Of a stretch of DNA of 64,000 nt, positions 1 to 8,577 are shown piece by piece. Position numbers and translations under genes: made by a program. Where the stretch lies: contig JAZUIY010000015.1 of NCBI GenBank assembly GCA_045642465.1, positions 248,001-312,000 of the forward strand. The letters are read 5' to 3'. The stretch is from RUG420 sp045642465. Lineage in GTDB: Bacteria; Bacillota; Clostridia; Oscillospirales; Acutalibacteraceae. The first letter of the stretch is position 1, and the number at the start of each line of letters is the position of its first letter. The notes below the pieces were generated by a model. It was not told the DNA's origin. It searched no databases and saw nothing but the letters and a program-made list of their open reading frames with translations.

Positions 1-235
1 CCGCGGTTCTAAGAAGTCTACCCCATTTGCAGCTCAGTCCGCAGCAGAAACCGCTGCCGGTATTGCAATTGACCACGGTATGAAGACTGTTGAAGTATAC
101 GTCAAGGGCCCAGGCGCAGGCCGTGAAGCTGCAATCCGTGCATTGCAGACTGCAGGTCTTGAAGTAACTATGATTAAAGACGTTACTCCAATTCCACACA
201 ACGGTTGCCGTCCGCCAAAGAGAAGACGTGTCTAA
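1..235 (+). CDS. rpsK: 30S ribosomal protein S11 (C-terminal part)
   Basis: This is the end of small-subunit protein S11, which lines the mRNA exit region of the 30S platform. The reading frame begins at base 2 and the first visible residues, RGSKKSTPFAAQ, match the conserved S11 core; the chain ends with the basic S11 tail NGCRPPKRRRV. The 5' part lies outside the window. It precedes rpsD by 23 bases with no terminator, so it belongs to the same alpha-type ribosomal operon as rpsD, rpoA and rplQ. Confidence 0.95.
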   Translation, partial: RGSKKSTPFAAQSAAETAAGIAIDHGMKTVEVYVKGPGAGREAAIRALQTAGLEVTMIKDVTPIPHNGCRPPKRRRV

Positions 236-258
236 TCTAACAAGGAGGATAATACACT

Positions 259-861
259 ATGGCTAAGAATATGCAGCCGGTTGCAAAGCGTTGCAAAGCG
301 CTCAACCTTTCTCCAGCAACTCTTGGTTACAACGGTAAGGAAACTCGCCGTAACCCAAAGGGCAACATGAGAAGAAAACAGTCCGAATATGGTATGCAGC
401 TTAACGAAAAGCAGAAAGTTAAGTTCGTATACGGTATGCTTGAAAAGCAGTTTAGTTCTTACTATGAAAAGGCAGCAAAGATGCCGGGCAAGACCGGTGA
501 CAACCTTCTGATTCTTTGCGAACGCCGTCTCGATAACGTAGTTTTCCATCTTGGTTTTGCTGCTACCCGCCGTCAGGCTCGTCAGCTCGTTAACCACGGT
601 CACTTTACTGTTGATGGACAGAAGGTAAACATTCCTTCCTTCCAGGTAAAGCCAGGCATGGTTATTGAAGTTAAGGAAAGCAGCCGTTCTTCTGTTCTCT
701 TCACCCGTCTTACCGGTGAAGATGCTCCAGTTGTAAACGTTCCAGCATGGCTTGAACTTGATAGTTCCAAGCTGAAGGGAACTGTAACCAGAATGCCAAC
801 TCGTGAAGATGTTGACTTCCCAGTAGAAGAACATCTCATCGTCGAACTTTACTCCAAGTAA
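259..861 (+). CDS. rpsD: 30S ribosomal protein S4
   Basis: Primary 16S rRNA-binding protein that nucleates assembly of the 30S body. The 200-residue length is normal. The N-terminal S4 domain is followed by an S4 RNA-binding domain near residues 92-155 (RRLDNVVFHLGFAATRRQAR, then NHGHFTVDGQKVNIPS). The AAGGAGG at 242-248 fixes the start. In many bacteria S4 represses its own operon; I see no recognisable S4 leader here, and the operon's promoter lies upstream of the window. Confidence 0.97.
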   Translation: MAKNMQPVAKRCKALNLSPATLGYNGKETRRNPKGNMRRKQSEYGMQLNEKQKVKFVYGMLEKQFSSYYEKAAKMPGKTGDNLLILCERRLDNVVFHLGFAATRRQARQLVNHGHFTVDGQKVNIPSFQVKPGMVIEVKESSRSSVLFTRLTGEDAPVVNVPAWLELDSSKLKGTVTRMPTREDVDFPVEEHLIVELYSK

Positions 862-934
862 TTCATTACTTGTTTTTGTAAACTTCAGACGTACCATTCC
901 CGATTTTTTTTAATTCTTAAAAGGAGGGTTTTGA

Positions 935-1882
935 ATGATCGGTATCGAGAAGCCTAATATTGAAGTCGTTAATCTTGAAGGCGACACTTACGGAAAGTTC
1001 ACTTTGGAACCATTGGAAAGAGGGTTCGGCACCACTTTGGGTAACTCCCTTCGTCGTGTGCTTCTTTCTTCTCTCCCTGGTTACGCTATTACTTCTGTAA
1101 AGATTGACGGCGTACTTCACGAGTTCTCCACTATTCCAGGCGTTAAAGAAGACGTTACTGAAATCGTGTTGAACCTGAAGAGCGTTATTGTAAAGCTCAA
1201 TGGTGACGGCCCTAAGACCGTTCGCATTGATGCTACCGGAGAAGGCGAAGTTACTGCCGGTGACATTAAGGGTGACTACGATGTAGAAATCCTCAATCCG
1301 GAACTTCACATTGCTTCCCTGGATAAGGACGCTAAACTTTCTATGGAAATGACCGTAGACAACGGCAGAGGCTATGTTTCTTCCGACAGAAACAAGCAGG
1401 AACTCCAGCCGGTTCTCGGTGTCATTGCCACAGACTCTATCTACACACCTGTATTAAAGGTTAATTATACTGTTGAGAATACCCGTGTTGGTCAGCGTAT
1501 TGACTACGACAAACTGACCCTCGAAGTATGGACCAACGGAACAATTTCCGCAAAGGAAGCTGTTTCCTTGGCAGCCAAGATCCTCAACGATCACCTCAAG
1601 TTGTTCATCGACTTGTCTGAAAATGAATTCATGACCGACATTCTCATTGAAAAGGACGATAACTCCCGTGAGAAGGTTCTGGAGATGACCATTGAAGAAC
1701 TTGATTTGTCTGTTCGTTCCTTCAACTGCTTGAAGCGCGCAGGCATTAATACAGTAGAAGATTTGACCAACAGATCCGAAGACGACATGATGAAGGTTCG
1801 TAACCTTGGCAAAAAGTCTCTTGACGAAGTAGTTGCCAAGCTGGATTCCCTCGGATTCTCTCTTCGCAAGGATGACGAATAA
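935..1882 (+). CDS. rpoA: DNA-directed RNA polymerase subunit alpha
   Basis: Alpha subunit of RNA polymerase, which dimerises to start core assembly. The 315-residue chain has the N-terminal dimerisation domain (LERGFGTTLGNSLRRVLLSS near residues 28-47) and the C-terminal domain that touches UP elements and activators (ELDLSVRSFNCLKRAGI, then VRNLGKKSLDEV). A strong AAGGAGGG about 8 bases upstream sets the start. It follows rpsD by 73 bases and precedes rplQ by 19, the usual Bacillota arrangement. Confidence 0.98.
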   Translation: MIGIEKPNIEVVNLEGDTYGKFTLEPLERGFGTTLGNSLRRVLLSSLPGYAITSVKIDGVLHEFSTIPGVKEDVTEIVLNLKSVIVKLNGDGPKTVRIDATGEGEVTAGDIKGDYDVEILNPELHIASLDKDAKLSMEMTVDNGRGYVSSDRNKQELQPVLGVIATDSIYTPVLKVNYTVENTRVGQRIDYDKLTLEVWTNGTISAKEAVSLAAKILNDHLKLFIDLSENEFMTDILIEKDDNSREKVLEMTIEELDLSVRSFNCLKRAGINTVEDLTNRSEDDMMKVRNLGKKSLDEVVAKLDSLGFSLRKDDE

Positions 1883-1901
1883 GGTAAAGGAGTGATTTGA
1901 A

Positions 1902-2243
1902 ATGCCAGGTACAAGAAAGCTGGGTAGAACTTCTGACCATCGTAAAGCTATGCTTCGCGCTATGGTAACCTACCTCTTTGAAAATGGCAAAATCGAAACC
2001 ACCGTAACCCGCGCCAAGGAAGTTCGTGCAATGGCTGAAAAAATGATTACCATTGCTAAGAAAGACGACCTTAACGCTAAGCGCCAGGTTCTTGCATATG
2101 TTACTAAGGAAGACGTAGCAAAGAAACTCTTTGACGAAATCGCACCGAAGTACGCTGACGTAAACGGCGGTTACACTCGCATTATTAAGACCGGCCCACG
2201 CCGCGGCGATGCAGCTGAAATGTGCATCATCGAACTCGTTTAA
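1902..2243 (+). CDS. rplQ: 50S ribosomal protein L17
   Basis: Large-subunit protein L17, near the polypeptide exit. The 113 residues match the short bacterial form; the start MPGTRKLGRTSDHRKAMLR and the end RRGDAAEMCIIELV are characteristic. It is the last gene of the rpsK-rpsD-rpoA-rplQ unit and is closed by the hairpin at 2262-2303. In Clostridia ecf transporter genes often follow L17; here the operon simply ends and a convergent gene begins. Confidence 0.97.
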   Translation: MPGTRKLGRTSDHRKAMLRAMVTYLFENGKIETTVTRAKEVRAMAEKMITIAKKDDLNAKRQVLAYVTKEDVAKKLFDEIAPKYADVNGGYTRIIKTGPRRGDAAEMCIIELV

Positions 2244-2261
2244 TAATCTGAGTTATATTGC

Positions 2262-2309
2262 AGAAAAAAGCCCCGAAGCAATTGCTCCGTGTCTCTTTTT
2301 TCTGTTTTT
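2262..2309. terminator. Bidirectional terminator between rplQ and a convergent lipoprotein gene
   Basis: Outer arms AGAAAAAAG (2262-2270) and CTTTTTTCT (2295-2303) enclose an inner palindrome around GCAATTGC. T-runs lie on the plus strand side and A-runs on the other, so it can serve both convergent units. Confidence 0.85.
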
Positions 2310-2311
2310 TA

Positions 2312-4009
2312 TTACGCAATGGTGTAGGCTGCAAAAACAGCACCGGCTAGTTGTACGCTAACGCTGCTGGCAGCAGGGTCACAAATGAGGAGGTTGGTTT
2401 CGAAACAAACAGGGAGGACGTAAGCTTTGCTGAGCAAGTAAGCTTCATTTTCCTTTAACTGCTTTTTCAAAGTGGCCTCATCTACAGCCTGAATGGCTTT
2501 TAATTGCATTTTGTCGAATTCCGGATCCTCAATGCCATAAGCATTTTTCGTGCTGGTGCTGTAGAACCGGTTCATGAAGTTGGTGGCCAAGGTGTCACCG
2601 GAGAGGGTGGTAAATACAATGTCGTATTTGCTGGCGGCAATGGCTTTATCCAGTTCTGCCTGGGTATCATAAGTATCCACCCGGAGGTTCAGCTTTACGC
2701 CGAAGACTTGCTGCCAGTTTTGGAAGCCTTTTTTCAAGGTAATTTCATCGGAAGTAAGGCAGATGACATGAATGTCATACTGGGTTAACACTTCATCTTT
2801 TTCCAAGTTGGCCTTGGTATATTCTTCCAAGCCCTTTTCTAAATATTTGGCCGACAGCGCCAGGTCCTGCTTTGGCATTTTTTGAGGGCCTACTGCTTTG
2901 CGGTAGGATGTTCCGGCAGTCAGCTGAATGTCGTCCGGAACCAGGCCGGTGGCCATTTTATTGTCCCCGCAAAGGGCTTTTAAGTCGGTAGAATAGACAA
3001 ATGCTTTTCGAATTTTTTCGTTTGCCAAGAATGGGTTGGCAAAATTAAAGAGAATGCATTTGGCGGAATTTTGATAGGAAAGAACTTTGTAGGTTTCCGG
3101 AACATAACGCTGGTATTTCTTTGGCAGAATGGAAGCGTCTAAGTTTTCATCTTCGGAAACCAACGCAGAGAAGGCGTCAATGGCACCACCGGCGTCCGTG
3201 ACCACATTCTTTTTCCCCGGATCATAGGTTCCTAAGTCTTTGGCCAAGCGGAACCGAATGCCGTCGGCCAGCGCCACACACTTTCCCCGGTATTCCGGAT
3301 TCTTGGTGAGTTCCACATAACCGGAATTGCTGGAAAGGGTACTGTAATAATATGGTCCGTTACAAAGGGTATAAAGCGGCTCCATGCCGTACTTACCGGT
3401 ACAAGCTTCAAAGAAGTTCTGATGACAAGGCATGGCGGCGGAAGAGGCTAAGGTGGTTAGCAGGTTCTCATCCGGATAAGCCAAATGAATGGTTAAGGTA
3501 TAGTCTCCTTCGGCAACGACCCCCAAAGTGGATTTGTCGGCGCCGTTATAAGCGACTTCAATGGCATTTTCAATAGCCAAAAGGGAACTGGCATACGGAG
3601 AACCGTTGGCCGGATCTAGCGCCCGCTGCAGGGCGAAGACGAAGTCATGGGCAGTTACCCGGGTTTCCAAGGTCCCTAAAATTGGGTCCCAGTGTTTTAC
3701 CATCTTTTCCGAGTAATGCCATTTGGAGTCGGAACGGAGATGGAAGGTATACGTTAATCCATCTTCGGAAATGTCCCAGCTTTCTGCTACGCCCGGTAAG
3801 AATTTACCGCTGGCATCCATGCGGATTAAACCTTCATAACAGTTATTGATAATGCTGTCTGTTTCGGTAATTCCGGAAATGGTAGGGTCTAAACTGGTAG
3901 GGGTGTTTTCTATTGGCAGGTAAAGTAAGTTGCTTTTGCTGCCACAGGAACATAATGTAGTGAGCGCAAGCATTATGCAAAGAAGCAAGCAAATGATTCT
4001 TTTTGGCAT
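2312..4009 (-). CDS. Oligopeptide-type ABC transporter substrate-binding lipoprotein
   Basis: A 565-residue extracellular solute receptor of the SBP_bac_5 (OppA/DppA) family. The N-terminus is a lipoprotein signal: a hydrophobic stretch ends in the lipobox LCSC, so Cys22 is probably lipidated. The mature part shows the family pattern of a two-lobed binder, with NTPTSLDPTISGITETDSII near the start and NEKIRKAFVYSTDLKAL in the middle. An AAAGGAGG lies 7 bases before the ATG. No permease or ATPase gene is adjacent, so it is an orphan receptor that must pair with a transporter elsewhere. Substrate is unknown; peptides are the family's usual ligands. Confidence 0.88.
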   Translation of the reverse strand: MPKRIICLLLCIMLALTTLCSCGSKSNLLYLPIENTPTSLDPTISGITETDSIINNCYEGLIRMDASGKFLPGVAESWDISEDGLTYTFHLRSDSKWHYSEKMVKHWDPILGTLETRVTAHDFVFALQRALDPANGSPYASSLLAIENAIEVAYNGADKSTLGVVAEGDYTLTIHLAYPDENLLTTLASSAAMPCHQNFFEACTGKYGMEPLYTLCNGPYYYSTLSSNSGYVELTKNPEYRGKCVALADGIRFRLAKDLGTYDPGKKNVVTDAGGAIDAFSALVSEDENLDASILPKKYQRYVPETYKVLSYQNSAKCILFNFANPFLANEKIRKAFVYSTDLKALCGDNKMATGLVPDDIQLTAGTSYRKAVGPQKMPKQDLALSAKYLEKGLEEYTKANLEKDEVLTQYDIHVICLTSDEITLKKGFQNWQQVFGVKLNLRVDTYDTQAELDKAIAASKYDIVFTTLSGDTLATNFMNRFYSTSTKNAYGIEDPEFDKMQLKAIQAVDEATLKKQLKENEAYLLSKAYVLPVCFETNLLICDPAASSVSVQLAGAVFAAYTIA

Positions 4010-4051
4010 AGAAAAACCTCCTTTTTTCAGTGTGTCTTATTTTACCATAGA

Positions 4052-4060
4052 TGCTATAAT
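4052..4060 (+). promoter_or_regulatory. Extended -10 promoter of thiN
   Basis: TGCTATAAT forms an extended -10 element about 35 bases before the thiN start. No good -35 is visible, as is common for extended -10 promoters. The opposite strand carries a weaker TGGTAAAAT for the divergent lipoprotein gene. Confidence 0.6.
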
Positions 4061-4095
4061 ATCTCTATGCTATTTTCGTTGAGGTGAGAGTGTTT

Positions 4096-4728
4096 ATGTC
4101 AAAGGCTTTGGTGGTGACTGCGTACTTAGATGGCGCTGATAAAATAACCAAAGAGGCGCTAAATTTGGAGCAGTATTCGGAAATTCTCTGTGCAGATGGC
4201 GGCCTGCGGGTTGCCAGAGAACTGGGAATTACCCCGACTACCCTCATTGGGGATTATGACTCCATGGAACAGCCGGAAGGAGAAGTGCTGGTAGTACTGC
4301 CCCGGGAAAAGGACATGACAGACACCGAAGCGGCTCTGGATCTGGCCATAGAGAACGGCGCCACAGAAATTATCGTTTTAGGAGGCCTAGGAGGCCGATT
4401 TGACCATTCTATGGGGAACCTAGGTTTACTTTGCAGAGGCCTGAAAAAGGGCATATCTGTCCGAATAGAGGACGGATACAACAAGGTAACTCTGTTAAAG
4501 CCAGGGACTTACCAAGTGAGCAAAGACCGTTTCCGTTATTTGAGCTTTGTGGCCTATGGTGGAGATGTTACAGGACTAACCTTAAAAGGAGTCAAATACT
4601 GGCTTCATCAACACCATTTAAGTTATGATACTTCTCTTTGTATCTCCAACGAAATAGAAGGGGAAGAGGCAACGGTTTCCTTTGAAACCGGCCTGCTGCT
4701 AATGATGCAGAGCAACGATGCCCGCTAA
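4096..4728 (+). CDS. thiN: Thiamine pyrophosphokinase
   Basis: Transfers pyrophosphate from ATP to thiamine to make thiamine pyrophosphate, the cofactor needed by the PFOR encoded downstream. Motifs are ADGG near residue 34, PTTLIGDYDS, REKDMTDTEAALDLAI and GGLGGRFDHSMGNL, all typical of the catalytic domain. About 210 residues is normal. Upstream GTG codons at 4084 and 4090 are in frame, but GAGGTGAG at 4081-4088 is best placed as ribosome site for the ATG at 4096. Single-gene unit with its own promoter and terminator; no TPP riboswitch seen. Confidence 0.93.
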   Translation: MSKALVVTAYLDGADKITKEALNLEQYSEILCADGGLRVARELGITPTTLIGDYDSMEQPEGEVLVVLPREKDMTDTEAALDLAIENGATEIIVLGGLGGRFDHSMGNLGLLCRGLKKGISVRIEDGYNKVTLLKPGTYQVSKDRFRYLSFVAYGGDVTGLTLKGVKYWLHQHHLSYDTSLCISNEIEGEEATVSFETGLLLMMQSNDAR

Positions 4729-4740
4729 CAGACAAAAAGA

Positions 4741-4770
4741 AAAGCCTTGCCAAATGGCAAGGCTTTTTTG
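4741..4770. terminator. Bidirectional terminator between thiN and the M28-like gene
   Basis: An 11-bp perfect stem AAAGCCTTGCC / GGCAAGGCTTT with loop AAAT is followed by a T-run on the plus strand and preceded by an A-rich stretch serving the minus strand. Confidence 0.93.
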
Positions 4771-4773
4771 TTT

Positions 4774-5988
4774 TTACTGTTCGTCCTTGGCGTAAGCAAA
4801 TTCCAAGCAGAATTTGATGGCGGCTTCTACCGCGCGGACATTCAGGTTGTCCTGAGTGTCATCTGCATTTCTGTAGAAATCAGGAACGTCGTCGGTCAAG
4901 GTGGTAATGAGAGCGGTGTCCAAACCGGCTTTGGTGAAGGACTTCATGTCGCTCTTTTTCAGGTGATACTTTGGATTTTGGTCAGTGGCCATAACCTCAG
5001 CATTTTCGAGAGCAAGATCTACCAGCTTGTTCAGCTTTCTGCCCTTGGCCTGAATGTTGAAGGATTCTACATCATAAATGCTGTCCAGGCAAAGAACGGT
5101 GGTATCCAAGGCATTTAAATCTTCTTCAAATTCTTTGCAGAAGTTCTTGGCACCGCTGTTTTTGTTTTCCTTGGCGTCGGTCAGGAGAACGCAAAGTTCC
5201 GTTTCCTGGAGACGAAGGTCAAATTCAGACATGTAACGGAGTACGCCGCAGGCGGTGTAGCTGCCGATTAAGTTATCTGCAACACCCGGAGTAGAGGTGT
5301 TGATGGATACGGTGCGCATAAGAATGAGCGGGAAGATTAAGAAGACAACCAAAGCGAAGGCAGCGTACATAATGTACTGGTCTCCGTTAAAGTTCAGGAT
5401 GCCTTTCAAAATGAGCAGTTCCACTACGTTAAATGCAATGATGAGCAAGATGCCAAAGAAGGTTAAGAACTTCAGTGCCTTTTCTGCACCTCTGGCAACG
5501 TTACGCTTATGAGGAGCGTCTAAGTTGGCAGTGAGAATAATGCGCTTCTTTGGTTCCAAGGTTGGATATCTCTTAGCAAAGAGATTGGAACACATCATAT
5601 TCTTGCTGGTAAAGCCGAAGCCGCCGAAGAAGGCAACCAAGGCAAGTACTGCAAACAGAAGAGATACAATAATCAAAAGTTCATAGTAGTTGAATAAGAA
5701 ATATGCACCTACTGCAAGCGCTACCGCAATCAGCATGAACACAAAGTTGATGAGGTTGGATGCGGCATAGGCCTTTTGATCTGTGGAAAATGGATTTTCA
5801 ATAATTTCGTCGGTGAACGTGGAGAGGTCCTCTTTTAAAACGGACTTCAGTTCTTCTACACCGGTACCGCCGGCCTGACGCTGGTCAATATCTGCTGTGT
5901 CTAAGAATTTTTTGGCAGAACGGACACTGTAGTTGCAGCATTCCCGTACTTTGCCTACATAACGTTCACTGGTTTCAGATGCTTTCAT
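4774..5988 (-). CDS. Membrane protein with degenerate M28-peptidase-like domain
   Basis: 404 residues. A soluble N-terminus is followed by paired membrane segments near residues 77-100 and 102-125, then an M28-like region interrupted by two more segments near residues 172-195 and 207-225. M28 landmarks can be aligned: LTANLDAPHK (normally H-x-D), TPGVADNLIG (metal Asp kept), LLTDAKENKNSG (normally Glu-Glu), LCLDSI (Asp kept) and DFYRNADDTQDNL (normally a His before the D-T-x-D). Both metal-binding histidines appear replaced, so it is probably not an active zinc aminopeptidase. The ribosome site is a weak GGGGG. It lies 33 bases after the ThiF-like gene and is cotranscribed with it. The fold assignment is inference from motif spacing. 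Confidence 0.6.
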   Translation of the reverse strand: MKASETSERYVGKVRECCNYSVRSAKKFLDTADIDQRQAGGTGVEELKSVLKEDLSTFTDEIIENPFSTDQKAYAASNLINFVFMLIAVALAVGAYFLFNYYELLIIVSLLFAVLALVAFFGGFGFTSKNMMCSNLFAKRYPTLEPKKRIILTANLDAPHKRNVARGAEKALKFLTFFGILLIIAFNVVELLILKGILNFNGDQYIMYAAFALVVFLIFPLILMRTVSINTSTPGVADNLIGSYTACGVLRYMSEFDLRLQETELCVLLTDAKENKNSGAKNFCKEFEEDLNALDTTVLCLDSIYDVESFNIQAKGRKLNKLVDLALENAEVMATDQNPKYHLKKSDMKSFTKAGLDTALITTLTDDVPDFYRNADDTQDNLNVRAVEAAIKFCLEFAYAKDEQ

Positions 5989-6021
5989 AAGGTACCCCCA
6001 AAATATAGAAATATCTAAACC

Positions 6022-6762
6022 TTATTCGTCATCATCCAAACGGCCGGAACCACAAATTGGGCAATCCTCTTTCTGGGTCAGGTCGGTGATGTCGAAAGTC
6101 ATATATTGGGCATCGAACACTAAGAGTTTACCGGAAAGAGGGACCTCTTTGCCCAGCAGCTTCTGTCCGATGCAGGCAGCGGCAATGGAGCCAATGGTGG
6201 AAACCACCGGTGCCAGGGAAGCAAAGTGTTCTTCCGGTGGCAGTTCTGTGCCGAACAGGCAGGCAAGGCAAGGGGTCTTACCCGGTTCAATGACACAGCA
6301 GGAACCAATTTTGCCGTTGGTAGCGCCGTATACGAACGGTTTGCCAAGTTCTACGCAGGCTTCGTTGACCAACATGTAGCACTGTGCGTTGTCTACGGCC
6401 AAAGCAACCATGTCGTACTGGCTGATGATTTCGTATGCGTTATCCTTATTAATAGCGGTTTCGTGTGGAATAATGTTGATGTCGCTATTATAGGCGCGGA
6501 GCTTTTTGGCGGCAGCCTGAACCTTTAAGGAGCCAACCTCTGCTTCTGTGTAGAGGAACTGGCGATTCAGATTGCTCAATTTAATAATTTCATGGTCTGC
6601 GAGACCAATGGTACCAATACCCATAGAAGCTAAATCGCATAAAAGGGTTGTACCAACACCACCTGCGCCAATGACGAGAACGCTGGAATCCTCCAGGGTG
6701 TTCTGTGCGTCTTGGCCAAGTGCCGAGAACATAGTCTGTCTGACATATCTTTCAGAATTCAT
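6022..6762 (-). CDS. ThiF/MoeB/HesA-family E1-like adenylyltransferase
   Basis: E1-like enzyme that adenylates the C-terminus of a ubiquitin-fold sulfur carrier or another acceptor. 246 residues with the nucleotide loop VIGAGGVGTTL near residue 30, the ATP-contact motif SNLNRQFLY, the adenylation Asp in AVDNAQ, and a four-cysteine zinc site (CLAC and CPIC). An AGGAGG precedes the ATG. It heads a two-gene operon with the M28-like membrane protein. No thiS, moaD, JAB protease or sulfurtransferase gene is adjacent, so the carrier cannot be named; a ThiF role is possible because thiN is nearby, but thiN is in a separate, opposite unit. Confidence 0.82.
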   Translation of the reverse strand: MNSERYVRQTMFSALGQDAQNTLEDSSVLVIGAGGVGTTLLCDLASMGIGTIGLADHEIIKLSNLNRQFLYTEAEVGSLKVQAAAKKLRAYNSDINIIPHETAINKDNAYEIISQYDMVALAVDNAQCYMLVNEACVELGKPFVYGATNGKIGSCCVIEPGKTPCLACLFGTELPPEEHFASLAPVVSTIGSIAAACIGQKLLGKEVPLSGKLLVFDAQYMTFDITDLTQKEDCPICGSGRLDDDE

Positions 6763-6793
6763 GATATGTGCCTCCTATCCGAGATACGCAAGG

Positions 6794-6822
6794 ATTATAC
6801 CAACATGACAAACAGGTGTAAA
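6794..6822 (-). promoter_or_regulatory. Promoter of the ThiF-like operon
   Basis: Read on the minus strand: TTTACA (6817-6822), 17-base spacer, TATAAT (6794-6799), with an extended TGG just before the -10. The transcript would start about 25 bases before the ATG. Confidence 0.82.
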
Positions 6823-6894
6823 CGAAAAAATGGAAGTTTGTAAAAGCCTATAAAGTTTTCCAAAAGATTTATACAAAATATCAATTGATATAGA

Positions 6895-6922
6895 AAAGAC
6901 CCCCGCGTCTGCGGAGGTCTTT
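6895..6922 (-). terminator. Terminator of glpK
   Basis: AAAGACC and GGTCTTT with an inner CCGC/GCGG stem form a compact hairpin directly downstream of the glpK stop codon; a short T-run follows on the minus strand. Confidence 0.85.
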
Positions 6923-6933
6923 TTTGTTTTCGT

Positions 6934-8460
6934 TTAGTGCTCAATCCAGTCTTTTGCACGTTCAACGGCCTTTTTCCAGCCCTTGTAAAGTTCTTCGCGG
7001 GTAGCTTCATCCATTTCCGGATGATATACCTTAGCAACTTCACGGTTTTCAGCAATTTCATCCAGGTCGTTCCAGAAGCCAACAGCAAGGCCTGCCAGAT
7101 AAGCAGCACCCAAAGCGGTGGTTTCTACAATCTTCGGACGGTTTACTTCACAGTCTAAGAGGTCAGACTGAATCTGCATCATGATGTTGGATACGGAAGC
7201 ACCGCCGTCAACACGAACGGACTTAATGTCAATACCGGAGTCGTCTTTCATGGCGCGGAGCAGGTCAACGCACTGATAACAAATGGCTTCCAGTACAGCA
7301 CGGGCAATGTGAGCACGGTTGACACCACGGGTCAAACCAACAATGCAGCCACGGGCATACATATCCCAGTATGGAGCACCCAAACCGGTGAATGCCGGAA
7401 CCAGATAAATGCCATTGGAATCTTCTACGGATTCAGCCAGTTCGTCACAACGAGGGGCGTTGTCAATAAGGTGAAGTTCATCACGGAGCCACTGAATAAC
7501 ACAGCCTGCGTTGAAGGCGGAACCTTCTAAGTCGTAAGTGATTTCGTCTCCGATGGCCCAAGCAATACCAGAGGTCAAATTGTTCTTGGAATGAACGAAC
7601 TTGTTGCCGGTGTTCATGAGCAGGAAGTTACCGGTACCATAGGTGGATTTTACCATACCTTCGCGGAAGCAAGCCTGACCGAAGAGGGCTGCAGGCTGGT
7701 CACCGATAGAGCCGCAAACAGGGCAGCCTTCCAAGGTTTCCAAGCCCTGGATACCAGGTGCTACGTAACCAAAGATCTGGCTAGATGGAACCGGCTTTGG
7801 AAGAATGGACATTGGAATACCAATGATGTCACAGAGTTCTTCGTCCCAAGCTAACTTTTCAATGTTGAAGAGCATGGTACGGGAAGCGTTGGAATAGTCG
7901 GTTACGTGAACGGCGCTTTCCGGATGAGCGGAGCCGCCGGTCAGGTTCCAAATTAACCAGGTTTCTACGGTACCGAAGAGCAGCTTGCCTTCGTCAGCCA
8001 GTTTCTGAGCGGCAGGAACGTTATCTAAAATCCAACGGATTTTGGAAGCAGAGAAATAAGCGTCTACTACCAAACCGGTTTTTTCTTTGATTTTGTCGGT
8101 TAAGCCCTGTGCCTTCAGACCTTCGCAGTAATCTGCGGTTCTACGGCACTGCCATACGATGGCGTTGTATACAGGAAGACCGGTTTCCTTGTTCCAAAGA
8201 ATGGTGGTTTCTCTCTGGTTGGTAACACCGATACCTGCAATTTCGTCAGCCTTTACTTCGCCTTCGCCAAGGATGGTGGAGATAGACTGATATTCGGAGA
8301 AGAGGATGTCCATTGGGTCATGTTCTACCCAACCGGCATGAGGGTAATGCTGTTCAAATTCTCTTTGTGATTTGGTGATAATCTTTCCGTGTTTATCAAA
8401 CACAATTGCGCGGGAACTGGTGGTACCCTGGTCCAACGCCATGACATATTTCTTTGCCAT
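6934..8460 (-). CDS. glpK: Glycerol kinase
   Basis: Phosphorylates glycerol to sn-glycerol 3-phosphate with ATP. 508 residues, typical of GlpK. The FGGY-family signatures are visible: ALDQGTTSSRAIVFD at the N-terminus, the glycerol-binding GWVEHDP and GVTNQRETT, and VDGGASVSNIMMQ in the C-terminal lobe. AGGAGG sets the start. No glpF, glpD or glpP is adjacent. Only about 38 bases separate the strong hairpin at 8500-8522 from the start codon, so the promoter must lie upstream of that hairpin or expression must come from readthrough (see findings). Confidence 0.96.
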   Translation of the reverse strand: MAKKYVMALDQGTTSSRAIVFDKHGKIITKSQREFEQHYPHAGWVEHDPMDILFSEYQSISTILGEGEVKADEIAGIGVTNQRETTILWNKETGLPVYNAIVWQCRRTADYCEGLKAQGLTDKIKEKTGLVVDAYFSASKIRWILDNVPAAQKLADEGKLLFGTVETWLIWNLTGGSAHPESAVHVTDYSNASRTMLFNIEKLAWDEELCDIIGIPMSILPKPVPSSQIFGYVAPGIQGLETLEGCPVCGSIGDQPAALFGQACFREGMVKSTYGTGNFLLMNTGNKFVHSKNNLTSGIAWAIGDEITYDLEGSAFNAGCVIQWLRDELHLIDNAPRCDELAESVEDSNGIYLVPAFTGLGAPYWDMYARGCIVGLTRGVNRAHIARAVLEAICYQCVDLLRAMKDDSGIDIKSVRVDGGASVSNIMMQIQSDLLDCEVNRPKIVETTALGAAYLAGLAVGFWNDLDEIAENREVAKVYHPEMDEATREELYKGWKKAVERAKDWIEH

Positions 8461-8493
8461 GATTATTTCCTCCTAAGAATGTTGATTCACATA

Positions 8494-8522
8494 CAAAAAG
8501 GCGCTGAGTGATACTCAGCGCC
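8494..8522 (-). terminator. Terminator of nifJ in the glpK leader
   Basis: A 10-bp perfect stem, GGCGCTGAGT (8500-8509) with ACTCAGCGCC (8513-8522), is followed on the minus strand by TTTTTG. It closes nifJ but also lies in the only possible leader of glpK. Confidence 0.9.
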
Positions 8523-8577
8523 ACTTCTGTTAATATTTTAACTTAACCCTTTGTTTTGTGCAAGTGTCAAGCTACCC

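Noticed and set aside
6878..6891. 14-bp palindrome ATATCAATTGATAT upstream of the ThiF-like operon
   Set aside because: Contains the same hexamers as the Rex-like sites but in the inverted order and with no spacer; it lies far upstream of the promoter, so I do not count it as a third site.
8565..8570. TTGACA on the minus strand as a full glpK promoter
   Set aside because: No acceptable -10 at 16-18 bases; kept only as part of the attenuation idea.
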